In this document: in pieces, positions 31,194 through 42,018 of the stretch
Layout: each line of letters begins with the position of its first letter
Numbering within the stretch: the first letter of the stretch is position 1
Assembly: GCA_020744225.1 (NCBI GenBank)
Contig: JAGMWG010000011.1
Span: forward strand, 496,001 to 560,000
Source: Paraphoma chrysanthemicola
Lineage: Eukaryota > Ascomycota > Dothideomycetes > Pleosporales > Phaeosphaeriaceae
Length of the DNA: 64,000 bases
Direction: 5' to 3'
Made by a program: the position numbers and the translations under genes
The notes under the pieces: model-generated
The model's input: the letters and a program-made list of their open reading frames with translations, nothing else
The model's database searches: none
What the model was told of the DNA's origin: nothing

Positions 31194-32603
31194 ATGCCCC
31201 AATGGGGAAGACCACCTGGGGCGACGGATGTCGGGAGATACTACGAGGGGACTGAGGAGGACGTTTATAGATTTCAAGAACTCGATAGTGACGACGAAAA
31301 GAATGGCGCAACATTAGATCATGGTCTGCAGCAAATATCCACTGGCAAGCATTTGAACCCAGATGAGCTTTACTTTAATGACATGGACATAAGAGCGTGG
31401 GAAAGAAGAGCATCAGCATTGGGAGGGGCACCGTACGAGCCGGATTACGATCTGCACGAAGAAGATGAGGGCTACTATGACGATAACGGCGATGCTGTAT
31501 CTCATGCTGAATACGAGGAACTTCTTTTCCACCGAGTGCTCGACAAGATACGAGTTGCACGAGCTGTCGGCGACTCGGACGTGCAACTTAGTTCAGAGGA
31601 GATTGTAGCTTACCAGTCGAGACTTCACGGTTCGAAGACGCCTGCAGCGCGTCCACAGCCAAAGTCTCGACCCGCGAGCTCGCCTGTTCTGGACGATACC
31701 GCAAGCATGATGAGCGGCACTACCGGCCGAGCTGGTCATTCGGGCTCCAGTAAGCACAAGTCAAAGAAAAGCCAAACTCGAACTTCTCTGTTCAGTTCAA
31801 AGCCCAAGAAGGAAAAGCCAAGTAGTCGCAAAAGAGCGCCCTCAAATGTGTCAAGTGGGTCTAGTCAAGTTCCACCTGGTTTTGTTGTCCCTGGACCAGA
31901 TGGCCAGCCGATGTACACTCCCATCAACCCGTACCACGGGAATTTGGCACGAGATCCAGAACCTCTCTCTCGGCCAGCATCGCGCTCCGCATCTGGCAAC
32001 AGCCATGCCTATCATGTTCCTCCGCGTATGACACCTCCAAGAGACTCAACAAGAGAAGTACCCGGGGCATTTCCTGGTGTGTTCGCACCTTCATACACGC
32101 ATAGGTCGGATACACCTCCGAGACAGGCGCGCCCAGCTGCGACTCAACAGGCTTCATACGAAGAGGTTGGCTCATACTCGCAACCATCTCCACCTCCGCC
32201 GCCCAAGCTCATACCGTTTCCGATTGAGCCTTACCAGTATCAAAGCTTCAGTCCGACGTCTTCAACCTCCCAACCGTCCCCACAGTTCCAGTACACTCGA
32301 AGGCCCAGTGCTCCGGCGTCGGAAGCTAGTTACACATCCATGCCACGTCGTGTTCCAGTACCTGTCCAGCAGACCGCGCCTCTCGCCAGCAGTGCCAGCG
32401 CATATTCAAGCTATCCCGATTATATTATGCCTCCGACAATGCACTCCGGTACTGTATTGATGGACTCGGACGAGGCCCTAGGTGCTGCTGCAGTTGAGGC
32501 TGTCCCACACCCCGTGCCGGTTTACACCACTAAAGCTAGCGGCAGTGGAAAGGATGGCGAAAGGAAGCGGAAAGGTGGTAAAAGCAAGAAGCGGACACAG
32601 TAG
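31194..32603 (+). CDS. Low-complexity hypothetical protein with acidic N-terminus and basic C-terminus
   Basis: A single exon of 469 residues from ATG 31194; the frame is open upstream into the PRA1 gene but in a different frame from it. The N-terminal 170 residues are acidic and predicted partly ordered (YYEGTEEDVYRFQELDSDDE, and LFHRVLDKIRVARAVG). The rest is Ser/Pro/Gln-rich and disordered, ending in a basic cluster (ERKRKGGKSKKRTQ) that could act as a nuclear signal. No known domain is recognised. The reading frame is long and composition is steady, so it is likely real. Transcript boundaries relative to PRA1 are unclear. Confidence 0.7.
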   Translation: MPQWGRPPGATDVGRYYEGTEEDVYRFQELDSDDEKNGATLDHGLQQISTGKHLNPDELYFNDMDIRAWERRASALGGAPYEPDYDLHEEDEGYYDDNGDAVSHAEYEELLFHRVLDKIRVARAVGDSDVQLSSEEIVAYQSRLHGSKTPAARPQPKSRPASSPVLDDTASMMSGTTGRAGHSGSSKHKSKKSQTRTSLFSSKPKKEKPSSRKRAPSNVSSGSSQVPPGFVVPGPDGQPMYTPINPYHGNLARDPEPLSRPASRSASGNSHAYHVPPRMTPPRDSTREVPGAFPGVFAPSYTHRSDTPPRQARPAATQQASYEEVGSYSQPSPPPPPKLIPFPIEPYQYQSFSPTSSTSQPSPQFQYTRRPSAPASEASYTSMPRRVPVPVQQTAPLASSASAYSSYPDYIMPPTMHSGTVLMDSDEALGAAAVEAVPHPVPVYTTKASGSGKDGERKRKGGKSKKRTQ

Positions 32604-33236
32604 TGTGGATCTTGCGCCAGCCATATTGTTCAGGTCGTTCTATTCGTCCGCCGAGCCATTCTTTTCTTGTACTTTTTCTAATGACTATTTGTGAAGGATT
32701 GGCCTCTATTGCGGTGCCCTCGAAGTGCTGATTGACTGGTCGAATGATATTGCAAGTTCCATCATGACTGTTCCTACCGGTCGATGTGAATGTGATGACA
32801 CAAATGTGAGAGCGCACTCGACATTGATCGTGATATGTCTGTCACATGCAAAGACTGAGGGGTACTTCAAGAACACGGGTATCATATAATGCCCAACTCT
32901 TAGGTATGAAATGCCAGTAGACATAATCCGAACGGTTGGTAAGTGTGTGCGCAATTGGGCTGAAGGTCTCCCTTGCATAAGACCTGCAATCGACACCGTG
33001 TCGCAAACCTGCCCGATCTGGTAGGTACGCGTTGGTTGGCCAGAGCCCGCGTACAAACACCTACGTCATGCCACCCGCGAAATCACCTTGTCCTCTGAGC
33101 CGCGTTTACGTTGCGCAAATCTGCGCCCGCAGTCTACCATAATCTACATCACTACACAATTTCCGAAATTGCCATACGATTCTCTCACACCAATAATACA
33201 TTCTTCGACGCCAACAACCACGTCAAATCCTCCAAC
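32604..33236. other. Intergenic region
   Basis: 3' flank of the low-complexity gene and promoter of the small J-protein gene. No other feature supported. Confidence 0.5.
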
Positions 33237-33984
33237 ATGGGTACGTCTCCTCCAAAGCTCCCACCAGGCTCCCACTAACTCCTCCGTAGCAGGCACAGAC
33301 TATTACAAAGTGCTCGAGATCGACGCAAAAGCAACTCAACAACAAATCCGCGACGCCTACAAGAAAGCAGCACTCAAACACCACCCCGATCGCGTCCCCT
33401 CCGACTCCCCCGAACGCTCAGCTCGCACAAAGCGCTTCCAGCAGATCAACGACGCATACTACACGCTTTCCGACCCGACGAGGCGAAGGGATTACGATGC
33501 AGCGAGAACGTACAATAGCTGGACAGGCACGACTGCCACACCCGAGGAGGAGTTTGACGACGAGGTGCCGAGACCGAATGCAGGCGGATCTGGCTTCGGC
33601 GGAGGGTTCCCGTGGAGTGCGTTTGGATTTGGAAGTGCGCCGGCGGGCACGACGGAGGATTCACATAATCGGTTCAGCGAGGAACAGTTCGGCGGCATCT
33701 TTGAGGAGATGTTGAGGGAAGAAGGCATGGCGAACCAGGACGCGAGTCCGACGGGCAAGTTCTGGTCGATTATTGGCGGGCTGAGTGGTGGTGCTATGGG
33801 ATTCATTGTTGCGAATTTCCCGGGTATGGTCGCTGGTGCGGTCGCGGGGAATAGGCTGGGGAGTGTGAGGGATGCGAAGGGAAAGAGCGTATACGAAGTG
33901 TTCAGGGAGTTACCACAGGGAGATAAGGCGAGGTTGTTGAGCGATCTTGCGGCGAAGGTGTTTGCGAATGTGGTGTCGGGGTAG
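33237..33984 (+). CDS. Small J-domain co-chaperone with glycine-rich C-terminus
   Basis: Exon 1 carries only four coding bases (33237-33240, ATG G). Exon 2 runs 33293-33984, giving 231 residues. The J-domain begins at TDYYKVLEIDAKATQQQIRD, has the HPD tripeptide in KHHPDR, and ends near the YTLSDPTRRRDYD stretch. A Gly/Phe-rich linker follows, then a C-terminal part with a glycine-zipper-like hydrophobic segment (IIGGLSGGAMGFIVANFPGM ... AVAGNRLG). It resembles fungal type III J-proteins of unknown client. The 3' splice site is a TAGCAG tandem acceptor, so products differing by one alanine (MGT or MAGT) are possible. The J-domain is certain; its chaperone partner is not. Confidence 0.88.
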
Positions 33985-34287
33985 ATGACCTGGAGTAGCT
34001 GTGGGCAGAAAGGCTTGGGCTTTAATTAGGATAAGGTATATAGATTTTCGAATAATGGGCTCTCCGGCAGTTGCTAAATGAATAAAGAATCTTTTCCAAA
34101 AGTATGCCCGTCCAATCCTTTCTGATTAATGACTCCTGCATCCACTACCCCGTCTCATCAGAGGATATCATCTTACATCCCCTAAACCAAAAGTTTCCAT
34201 ACCAGAAGCCCATAAAAGTCTCAAATGCATAACCCATTCCACGTCACTATCACACCATGTCAAGCCCACCGCCATACTCCCCTCCCC

Positions 34288-34692
34288 TCATCCATCACTC
34301 TCCTTCTTGACCATCGTCTGCCGCACGTATATGTTATACTCATGCTTCCTCCCCTTGTCAATAAACACCAAATGCAAGCTCAAGCACTCATTCGCATCCA
34401 GTCCCCATCCAATCTCATTATGCCTGACCGAATGCAACCGCACAAACTCAGGACTAACCATACCGTCCTGCTTCTTCAAGAAAACAAAGCTAGGCTTCAC
34501 AAGCGCGGCTTTGTGACTCTTGGTGAAGATCTCGAGGAGAGTCGTGTTGGCGATGCTTCGCGAGGGAATGTTGTCTTTGCAGATGGTGATGTTGGGGCCA
34601 GAGGCTTGGTCTGGTTGATGAATGCTGCGCTCGGACACGACCGTGTATGTGTATGCGAAAGTCTCGGTGATGCCAGATGTCAGGGTCGTCAT
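34288..34692 (-). CDS. Hypothetical protein; start and N-terminus uncertain
   Basis: A 134-residue frame beginning MTTLTSGITETFAYTYTVV, with a regular alternating pattern suggesting a small beta-rich domain and a basic end. The same frame continues upstream without a start (ITYHITATIHSRFNIFPPAL) to two close TGA codons near 34807-34820. Beyond these a further ATG at about 34923 opens a short basic-acidic segment (MSIQSKKTPAEQ ... DDDFY) in the same frame. A run of five T's near the first stop makes a 1-nt error or mutation conceivable. I do not recognise the family. It is either a truncated gene, a gene with an unread intron, or a sequencing slip. Confidence 0.45.
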   Translation of the reverse strand: MTTLTSGITETFAYTYTVVSERSIHQPDQASGPNITICKDNIPSRSIANTTLLEIFTKSHKAALVKPSFVFLKKQDGMVSPEFVRLHSVRHNEIGWGLDANECLSLHLVFIDKGRKHEYNIYVRQTMVKKESDG

Positions 34693-35159
34693 GTGTGCTC
34701 TGATGGTTGTTTTGTATGTGTTCTCGAGTTTTGTGCGGAGGGCGGGAGGAAAGATGTTGAAGCGGCTGTGTATGGTTGCTGTGATGTGGTACGTGATGTC
34801 TCTTCAATTTCCTCAATAAAAATCGTCGTCCTGGTCTTCTGGGCGCTTGCGTGCCGTGGGTTTCTTTGGCAATGGCTCCTTGGCAGACTGCTCGGCAGGC
34901 GTCTTTTTTGACTGTATGGACATGTTGAGCAGGCTTTGGCTGAAGAGAACGCTGCTGGCCGCTTCGACACGCGGGCTTTCTGTGCGAGGAAAGGCTGTTC
35001 AGCCTGAAGACAGTAAGACTGCTGACCTCAAGTAAGATGACGCGGGATGGAGTTATTTGAATACGTCAAGGAGAGAAAGATGGAGGAGAGAGGCCCAGGA
35101 TAAGAGTTTGGTCAAGGACATTGAGAATTTCAAATCAAAGCTAGCGAGGTCAGAGCATT

Positions 35160-36942
35160 CTATAGCTTAGCCTTAGACCCTGCGTCCTGCTCTTCTTGTG
35201 CCTTTACCTTGAGAAGTCTTCGCAGAATCTTACCGCTGACGCTCTTTGGGATCTCGTCAACCCACCGCACACCGCCTCGTAGTCTCTTGTGGTGTGCGAC
35301 TTTAGTGCTCAGCCAATCGACAATCTCCTTTGCCTCCGCCTCAGTCTTCCCAAGACCATCCGCTGGAACAATGTACGCTCTTGGAATCTCAGTCGCCTGT
35401 TCCTTATCGTAGATTCCGATTACCGCACAGTCAGTAACGCTTGGATGAGATACCAGAATACCCTCCAGTTCGGCAGGTGGTACTTGAAAGCCTTTGTACT
35501 TGATAAGCTCCTTTACTCTGTCCGTGATGTAGAAGTTCCCATCCTTGTCTTGATAACCAACGTCGCCGGTCTTGAAATACCCATCAGCTGTTAGCGCATG
35601 CGCCGTACCCTCGGGGTTGTTCAAATAGCCTTTGAAAACGTTCGGCCCTTTAATCCAGAGCTCACCAACTTCACCAACAGGCATCTCCCTCTCCTCTGGA
35701 GACATGTATTTGGCAGTTTGATAAGGCAGAAGAGTGCCTACGGATCCGATCGTCTTGTTCCAATCCCCCCATGGCTGGGTGTGAGTAGAAGGACTGGTTT
35801 CAGACAGCCCGTAACCTTGCTTCACAGGTATACCGAGCCGCTTGTGTACGGCATCCACAAGCTCTCGCGTAAGTGGAGCGGCGCCAGAATTCATCATTCG
35901 GATGGAGCTGAGATCGTACTTGGAGACTAGTGGGTGCTTTCCAAGGAGAAGGACAATTGGAGGTACAACATATGCGAACGTGATCTTGAGCTCCTGGATA
36001 AAGGTGCAGAACTCTTCCAGATCAAACTTTGGCATGACAACGAGCTGTAGTCCTGTGTATATACTCTGGTGAATCAAGCACGTGAGGCCTGCCTGACTTT
36101 AGTACATTAGCGTTCCAAAGATATCTAGGATCCACTAACCGTAAATGTGGAAGAATGGCAAGAAAGCAAGTAGCTTATCGCCTTCTCCAGTTGGTCCTCC
36201 TGTTGGCTTCATATTTCCGGCCTCACCAGCTTTGATCATCATCGTGTTCGATACGATGTTCCGATGCGTAAGCATTACACCTTTAGGATGCCCGGTTGTC
36301 CCACTGGAATACACCAGAAATGCAAGGTCCTCGGCTGGATTCGTCGTCTTAGTTCTTCGGTATTTTGCAGATCCAGCAGTATTCACAATACTGGTGAAAT
36401 GCTTGACCTTGTGACTTGGATCGCGCTGATCACCCATCACCACAACCTTATCTAAGGGAATGCCGACCTTCTTCGCCGCCTCCTGCGCATTTTTGATGAA
36501 CGGTAATTGTGTGACGATTGCCCGAGCTCCAGAGTCCTTCAGCTGGAAAGCGAGCTCGTCAACGGTATAGTTGGGGTTCGCAGGGCTAAGGACACCCCCA
36601 GCCCAATGGCAACCCCATGTGACCGCTGGCGTATCGATGCAGTTGGGCGTGTAGAGCGCAAGCACATCACCCTTTTGCCAATCCCAGAGATGTTTCAAGC
36701 CCGTGCCGAATCTGGCAGCGACATCCTTTACTTGCGCATATGTGTATGAGCGCTTGGTATACGGATCAAAGTAAATGACTACATTTTTTACGTCAGCTTT
36801 GTTGCGCGTCCAAGGCAGCCTTTGGCGAAAAAGCGTGCCCACCTTTATCGTCAGCATATGTTTTGTTCTTCCTTTCGAACAAGAATCCCCATAGATCAAC
36901 ATCGGGGATGGGCTCGTTCGAGTACTTGGATTCTGACGGCAT
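35160..36942 (-). CDS. Acyl/aryl-CoA ligase (4-coumarate-CoA ligase-like, ANL superfamily), peroxisomal
   Basis: Exons 36942-36843, 36778-36140 and 36088-35160 on the minus strand give 555 residues. It would activate a carboxylic acid through an acyl-AMP to the CoA thioester. Motifs in order: the phosphate loop LVYSSGTTGHPKGV, then HIYGLTCL across intron 2, MNSGAAPL, QGYGLSETSP, DGYFKTGDVGY, the hinge DRVKELIKYKGFQV, and the catalytic lysine in PKSVSGKILRR. The C-terminus AKL is a PTS1, pointing to peroxisomes. An ORF caller reads through intron 1 (64 bp), which would falsely replace the true N-terminus MPSESKYSNEPIPDVDLWG. The acid substrate (fatty or phenylpropanoid) is not decided by sequence. 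It shares a promoter with the thioesterase at 37310. Confidence 0.92.
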
Positions 36943-37309
36943 GGTGATGGGCGATCGAGTCTCGGATTGCGATTCAGTGTTTCACGGAGAGTGCACGAGA
37001 GAGCAAAGACGGAACCACAAAATTATGTTACGCCACAAAGACACTTTCTGAACCGAGCAGAACCCCGCGGGCACTGGAGGCGCGGCTTGCGGAGTGACGA
37101 TGTTATGCGTAGAATCCCCACACTTTTTGGAAACGGCCGAGGCAATTTCCCGTCTGGGATTGGAGATCTTCCGAGGTCGAGCGCGTAGTCCAATTGCGGC
37201 AGAACGGGCGAACGTCAATGCGCTGCTGCGACAAGTAAACTTTCAGCAACGTACGCGTATTCCTACGCGCTTTTTCTTCACTGTTCACATATACCTGTCC
37301 ACTTTTACG
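36943..37309. promoter_or_regulatory. Shared divergent promoter of CoA ligase and thioesterase
   Basis: 367 bp between the opposing starts. The pairing of a CoA-ester-forming and a CoA-ester-cleaving enzyme suggests common control, perhaps by fatty-acid-responsive factors. No specific site was assigned. Confidence 0.5.
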
Positions 37310-38334
37310 ATGCCGGGTTGGGGAGAAGCAACGTCTGTGCAGAAGGTTTCGTCAAACACGTACACGAGCACGCTATTTGACGATTGGTGCATCGGCACAG
37401 GTAAGCATTCATTCCTCCGAATAATCACGCAGCTCTTGCCGCGGGTGGTCTCTTCATGATTACTTACCATTTCGTTTTTAGTCCCAAACGGTAAGTGATC
37501 ATGAAACGATTCCCCCTGCCAGGAGCTAATCCTTGGTGAGGCGGCTATGTTACTGGAATCATACTGGAAGTGGTGAGGGTTCATTTTGCGACATCCCTTG
37601 CCAAGCAAGATCAACCACATACAATAGCTCTGCACATTGAATTCCTGAGAAGAACGCAGATTGGGCCAGCTACTTTCAAGGTCGATGATGTGAAGCTGGG
37701 TCGACAAACTTCAATCGTGCATGTGTCTATGGAGCAGGATGGCCGCCAGGAGGTAGTTGCCTATGTGACCAACTCGAATATCGACAAAGAAGATGGATTC
37801 TCAATGGACACGGAATACCAGCTTGTTCCACCAGTACCCACAGTGGACTTCTCAAAGCTCGAACAAGACACGGATCCCAATTGGAGGCGTCAAAAGGAAA
37901 TGCCCTTTGCCAAGTTTCGCAAGGCTACCGCAAGAGTGACCTTTTATTTTCCGCGGGACGGTCAAACTCTCAAGAGTGGTGCCGACGAGTGGCTCTGCTT
38001 TTCAGATGGCAGCAACTTCAACAACACCTCGCTCGGATTTGTTGCCGACGTGTTTCCCCAGATTGTGGAGAATTTCCGAGATCCGAAATCCGGGCCGTTC
38101 TGGTACCCTACGCTGTTGCTGAACTTGGACATCAAAAAGTCTTTGCCGCCGCAGGGCGTCAAATGGCTGCAAGTCAGAGTGAACCTGAAGAAGGTCAAGA
38201 ATGGACGAATGGATATCGAGGTCTTCGTGCACGATGCTGAAGGAGATCTGGTGGCGTTGAGCCACCACGTGGGCTTTGTCGTAGATGCGTCTAGGAATAC
38301 AGCAGCCAGGGCGAAGTCGGATAGTAAGATATAG
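37310..38334 (+). CDS. Acyl-CoA thioesterase-like protein (double hot-dog) with a 9-nt microexon
   Basis: Exons 37310-37400, 37482-37490 and 37541-38334 give 297 residues. The 9-nt second exon supplies part of WCIGTVPNGGYVTGIIL, the conserved opening of the thioesterase-like (TesB-type) superfamily. Without it the motif and frame are lost. Two hot-dog halves follow: HIEFLRRTQIGPATFKVDDV in the first, and LGFVADVFPQI ... WYPTLLLNLDIKKSLP in the second. It would hydrolyse acyl-CoA to free acid and CoA. The C-terminus SKI is a near-canonical PTS1, compatible with peroxisomal import together with the divergent ligase. The flanking introns are 81 and 50 bp. Confidence 0.85.
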
Positions 38335-38845
38335 AGAATTAGAATAGAGACCCAGTGATCCGAACAATTAGAAGTCTTGTAGGGAGTCAAAGCGTGGCAT
38401 CACCGCCGTAGTTGTAAAGGGAACGTGGGTCAATGCTGCTCGCTGAGTTTGGAGGCTTCAATGTAACATCGTGCTGTGCAGCGCATTCTCAGCTTGCTCG
38501 AGAGTTTAGAGTCTGCTATAATCTCTTCGGTGCACTGCAATTATGCAGGCCTTGGTACGATTTGAATATGCAGCAATGACCAAAGGCGCGTAATCTTAGG
38601 CCTATCGCTGATCCCTGTGGCTTTGTGTTAGATCGCGTTCTGCGCAAGATATTATCGACATTGACAACACTGCTACATGTTCTGCATCGAGCCAGCTTAT
38701 CGCACTCGGTTTTCGCGGTGGAATTGCGGTGGTGCTGCTCACGTGCACTAAATTTTAGCGCCCGCACGAGCCACCGCACACAATCAACCGAGAATACTCA
38801 ATCTTCTCGAGCTCCAACTCCATCGACAACACCACGACCGCCAAA
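38335..38845. other. Intergenic region upstream of the eL36 gene
   Basis: 3' flank of the thioesterase and ribosomal-protein promoter. No other gene supported. Confidence 0.5.
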
Positions 38846-39423
38846 ATGCCGAAGGAAGTCAAGCAGAAGTCTGGCCTCATCGTCGGCCTTAACAAGGGCC
38901 ACAGTACGTTCGCCCTCGCTCCGCACTTCGCACTCGATCACGCCGCCCGCCAGACAAAATTCCCTCCGCAGCAGCAAGCTAATTTGATGAACAGAGGTCA
39001 CCCCAAGGACCCCCGCCCCCAGGATCTCGAGGAGGAAGGGTTTCCTGTCCAAGCGCACTGAGTTTGTCCGCGAGATCACTCGTGAGGTCGCTGGGTACGT
39101 CACATCCATCCAATCGCGCCAAGCATTGGGCGTCTGTTGGATTGCTTCGCGCATGTCGAGTAGATCGCGAACAGCATACTGACATGCCACTGCAGACTTG
39201 CCCCATACGAGAAGCGTGTCATCGAATTGCTCCGAAACTCCAAGGACAAGCGTGCCCGTCGTCTGGCTAAGAAGAGGGTATGTTTTTTACTTCTGCAACA
39301 CGCAATGTGGCACTACCATGAACACTCACTAACGCACAACAGCTCGGCACCTTCGGCCGTGCGAAGAGGAAGGTTGACGAGATGTCCAAGGTCATTGCCG
39401 AGTCGAGGCGTGCGGGTCACTAA
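38846..39423 (+). CDS. RPL36: 60S ribosomal protein eL36
   Basis: Four exons (38846-38903, 38995-39094, 39196-39277, 39343-39423) encode 106 residues, the usual length. The protein is highly basic and reads KSGLIVGLNKGH-KVTPRTPAPRISRR, then FVREITREVAGLAPYEKRV, then KDKRARRLAKKRLGTFGRAK, matching eL36 across every join. It is a component of the large ribosomal subunit near the exit tunnel. Introns of 91, 101 and 65 bp in a short gene are usual for fungal ribosomal-protein genes. Because every exon is short, no single open frame represents it. Confidence 0.96.
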
Positions 39424-40100
39424 GCGGTTTACGAACGGGGCAATGAAGCAACACGGCGACCGGGTTTCCGATTCTTCCAACGGTGTTAGGTCTTTCATAT
39501 GGCGGATTCGACACGACTTCGGAACGTCAACAGCATACCATAAAATGGAGGGCACGATATCGGAGTCAGGCTATGGCACATGGACAATCAAGGTTCACAT
39601 ACCTAGCAGCGGTCACACAAAATCATGAAATGTGACGATCGGTTCACGCCAGTCATGTCCAAACTTGCAGTGCTGCATGTGAATGTGGTGTGATGTGTCG
39701 CGTCTAGCACGGATGTCAAATTCCAACTCCGCCCTTACCAATGGCAGTTCAGTTGGGCCGAGAAGTGCTTATAAAAACCGTTCTTTACTTGGAGACAAGG
39801 CTGCTCGTGCTTCTGCCATTCTTCCTGTATGGCCGAAGCTTAGAGCAGGAGATCGTACATACCTCTTGATTAATCCTGAGTTTGTGACGATTGCATCTCA
39901 GCGACGTGCTGCTTGGTTGCAGGTTTCAAGAAGCGTTCACCCATGAGCGAGTCTGAACTTAAAAATTCATGATATGTATTTCAAAGGACGCTTTCTTTCA
40001 TGCATGCCATACGCTGCCTAATTTGAATTATTCACTGCCAGTACTCCAGGGAAATGCTCCAGGAAACCACAAACATGACACCCTCGCCATCGCCACGATC
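39424..40100. other. Intergenic region between convergent genes
   Basis: 3' flanks of eL36 and of the UBX gene. No supported feature. Confidence 0.5.
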
Positions 40101-41782
40101 TCACTTCCGCTTGAAGAGACCTTTGCCAAGTATGTTCTTGAGCTTGCTCTCCTTGTCCTCTGAGCTCATGTTAGCCTTCCGCTTCCCCTCCGCGACGGTC
40201 TGTCCCTTTGCAGACGCCTCTGGTTTCTCCGGCTGCGCAGGCTCTTCTACCTTCAAAGTCTGCGCCTTAGCCTGCCACTCCTGTGCCAGTGTCTTACGAG
40301 ACGCACGAGCCTCGGCACTTGCATCCTCTGCCCACTGGAACGTGATGAGCTCGTTGGATGAGAAGCGAAGATCCTGGATCAAACGTTTGTTGTTCTTCTC
40401 AATGAGAAGCAGACGGCCAGTAGGACCAGTGTACTTGAGCTCGAATGGCTCGTTCTTCCTTTCTAGGAAATCTTTGGTAAAGTCGTAAAGGCCGTCTGTG
40501 GTATCTTCTTTGGATATGTTCATCTGTATGAGGGTACCGTCAGGCATCCGTATGCGCAGATTGCCGCCTTTTGCGGCGGCGGCTGCAACCTTCTCTTGCC
40601 GAGCTTTTTCTTGCTCTTCAAGCTCCTTGTCCGAGAGGAGACGAGTGTTGCGAGTCTTGTTTAGGAGTTGAGCTTGGTGCACCTTCGCGTGTTCGATGGT
40701 CGGCAGGTAGTCATTCTCATTGAAGGTATTTCGCGCTGCTTGGGGTGTGTTCGATGTTGGCGCGGAAAAGACTTGAACGTTGCGAGGTTGGCTAGAGTTT
40801 GTGTCGGGGGACGTTGCGGATGGACCATCGGGTGATGGCGCTATTGCACTCGAGGTCTTGACAGCTGGACTTGTCTCTGGAGCAATGTCGCCCACATTCT
40901 CGCGGGTGGCGCCTTCCACAGGCACTTCTGGCTCAGCCTCTGGCTGCGCATGTGGCTTTGCGTCAATGTCCATAGGCTCTGGATCGGGCTCTTCGCTGCG
41001 AACTGTCTCGCCCGCGACGGTGGTCTCTGCCTCGGGAGCGGCTTGCTCTAACACGGGCTGGGAAGAGATTTGAGGGACCGTCGCTGCATGTGCGCCTTCT
41101 GCGGCCGTCGATGATGGTTGTTCGCTCTTGAAGTACTGAGATATTTGCGCCATGGCTTCCTCCAACGGCATGCCACTGTTCCTGTAGGACAGCTTCAGGA
41201 GAGCCGACCCACTGTCAAAGCCGAGCTGAACCAACGTCTGTTGCAGCCCAACGAAGTCTGCTTGCTCGCGATGGCCTGGCATGACAGTAACAACGGGCGT
41301 CTCATAGTTCAGACGGCCAGCACCTGAGGTGCCACTTATTTCTGGCACTCCTCGCTGGGTAAAATTATAATTTACATCCTGCGAGCTCTCGAAATGTCGC
41401 AAGATCTCCCATAATGACGTGTTACTTGCAAACTTCTGTGTAAGGCGGGCATTGTTCTCGGACGGAGGCAGCTGTAGCGCTACAGAGATGACGGTGGGTG
41501 ACCGCGACGCTTGGACAAGCTCTAGACGGGCGCCCTGGGGGAGGTTTGCGAGTCGTATCTGCTGGGACAGGGAAATTGATTTGTTATTGTACCTGTTTAC
41601 TCGTCAACCTCTCCCCACCAAGGATTAGATACTCGGAATTGCACGTACTTCAGAGTAAAATGTTCTTTGCTCATGCCGAATTTCTGACATGCCTCGTCCC
41701 GTACCTCTGTCAGATACTTGACTGGCGTAGTAGGTATGCGGACAGTCTTCGCATATGAGTTGAACACTACAACGTGTGACAT
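40101..41782 (-). CDS. TUG/ASPL-type UBX-domain protein
   Basis: Exons 41782-41649 and 41592-40101 on the minus strand give 541 residues. The N-terminus MSHVVVFNSYAKTVRIPTTP ... EACQKFGMSKEHFTLKYNNK is the ubiquitin-like TUG-UBL1 domain; the join restores LKYNNKSISLSQQIRLANLP. A Glu/Pro-rich linker follows, then the C-terminal UBX domain (NLRIRMPDGTLIQMNISKED ... PFELKYTGPTGRLLL) and a basic end (KLKNILGKGLFKRK). Such proteins (yeast Ubx4, mammalian ASPL/TUG) bind and remodel the p97/Cdc48 AAA ATPase in ER-associated degradation and vesicle traffic. The intron donor is GTACGT, six bases before the apparent frame continuation. The start codon overlaps the stop of an upstream frame (TAATG). Confidence 0.9.
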
Positions 41783-42018
41783 TATGCTGGGCGGAAGAGC
41801 CTGTACAGGCCGTACGAGGCAAGGATGGCGACTGGAGCGTTCGCGAGGAGTACAGCGCGCGAGTACCAGCAGTCCCAGTGGTGGCTTCTTCGAGTCGCGT
41901 CACAGCGTTCGATGACCAGCAGGAGGTTGACAAGATGGAGGAGTTTGGCTTCGGGAAAGCTTAGGAAGAGATTGTTTGGGCCTGCCATGAATTTGTCGAT
42001 TAGGGACCGCTCGTGCAC
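41782..42018 (-). CDS. Short upstream frame with hydrophobic C-terminus, overlapping the UBX start by one base
   Basis: 78 residues from ATG 42018 (MHERSLIDKFMAG) ending in a membrane-like segment (AVLLANAPVAILASYGLYRL). Its TAA shares one base with the ATG of the UBX gene. It could be an upstream ORF in the UBX leader or the 3' exon of a separate small membrane-protein gene, since a GTAAGC donor near 42060 and a CAG acceptor inside this frame would join it to an open stretch reaching 42248. No family is recognised. Confidence 0.35.
   Translation of the reverse strand: MHERSLIDKFMAGPNNLFLSFPEAKLLHLVNLLLVIERCDATRRSHHWDCWYSRAVLLANAPVAILASYGLYRLFRPA

Noticed and set aside
36843..36902. Start MLIYGDSC for the CoA ligase
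   Set aside because: This reads through the 64-bp first intron in the wrong frame; the spliced start at 36942 gives the family N-terminus.
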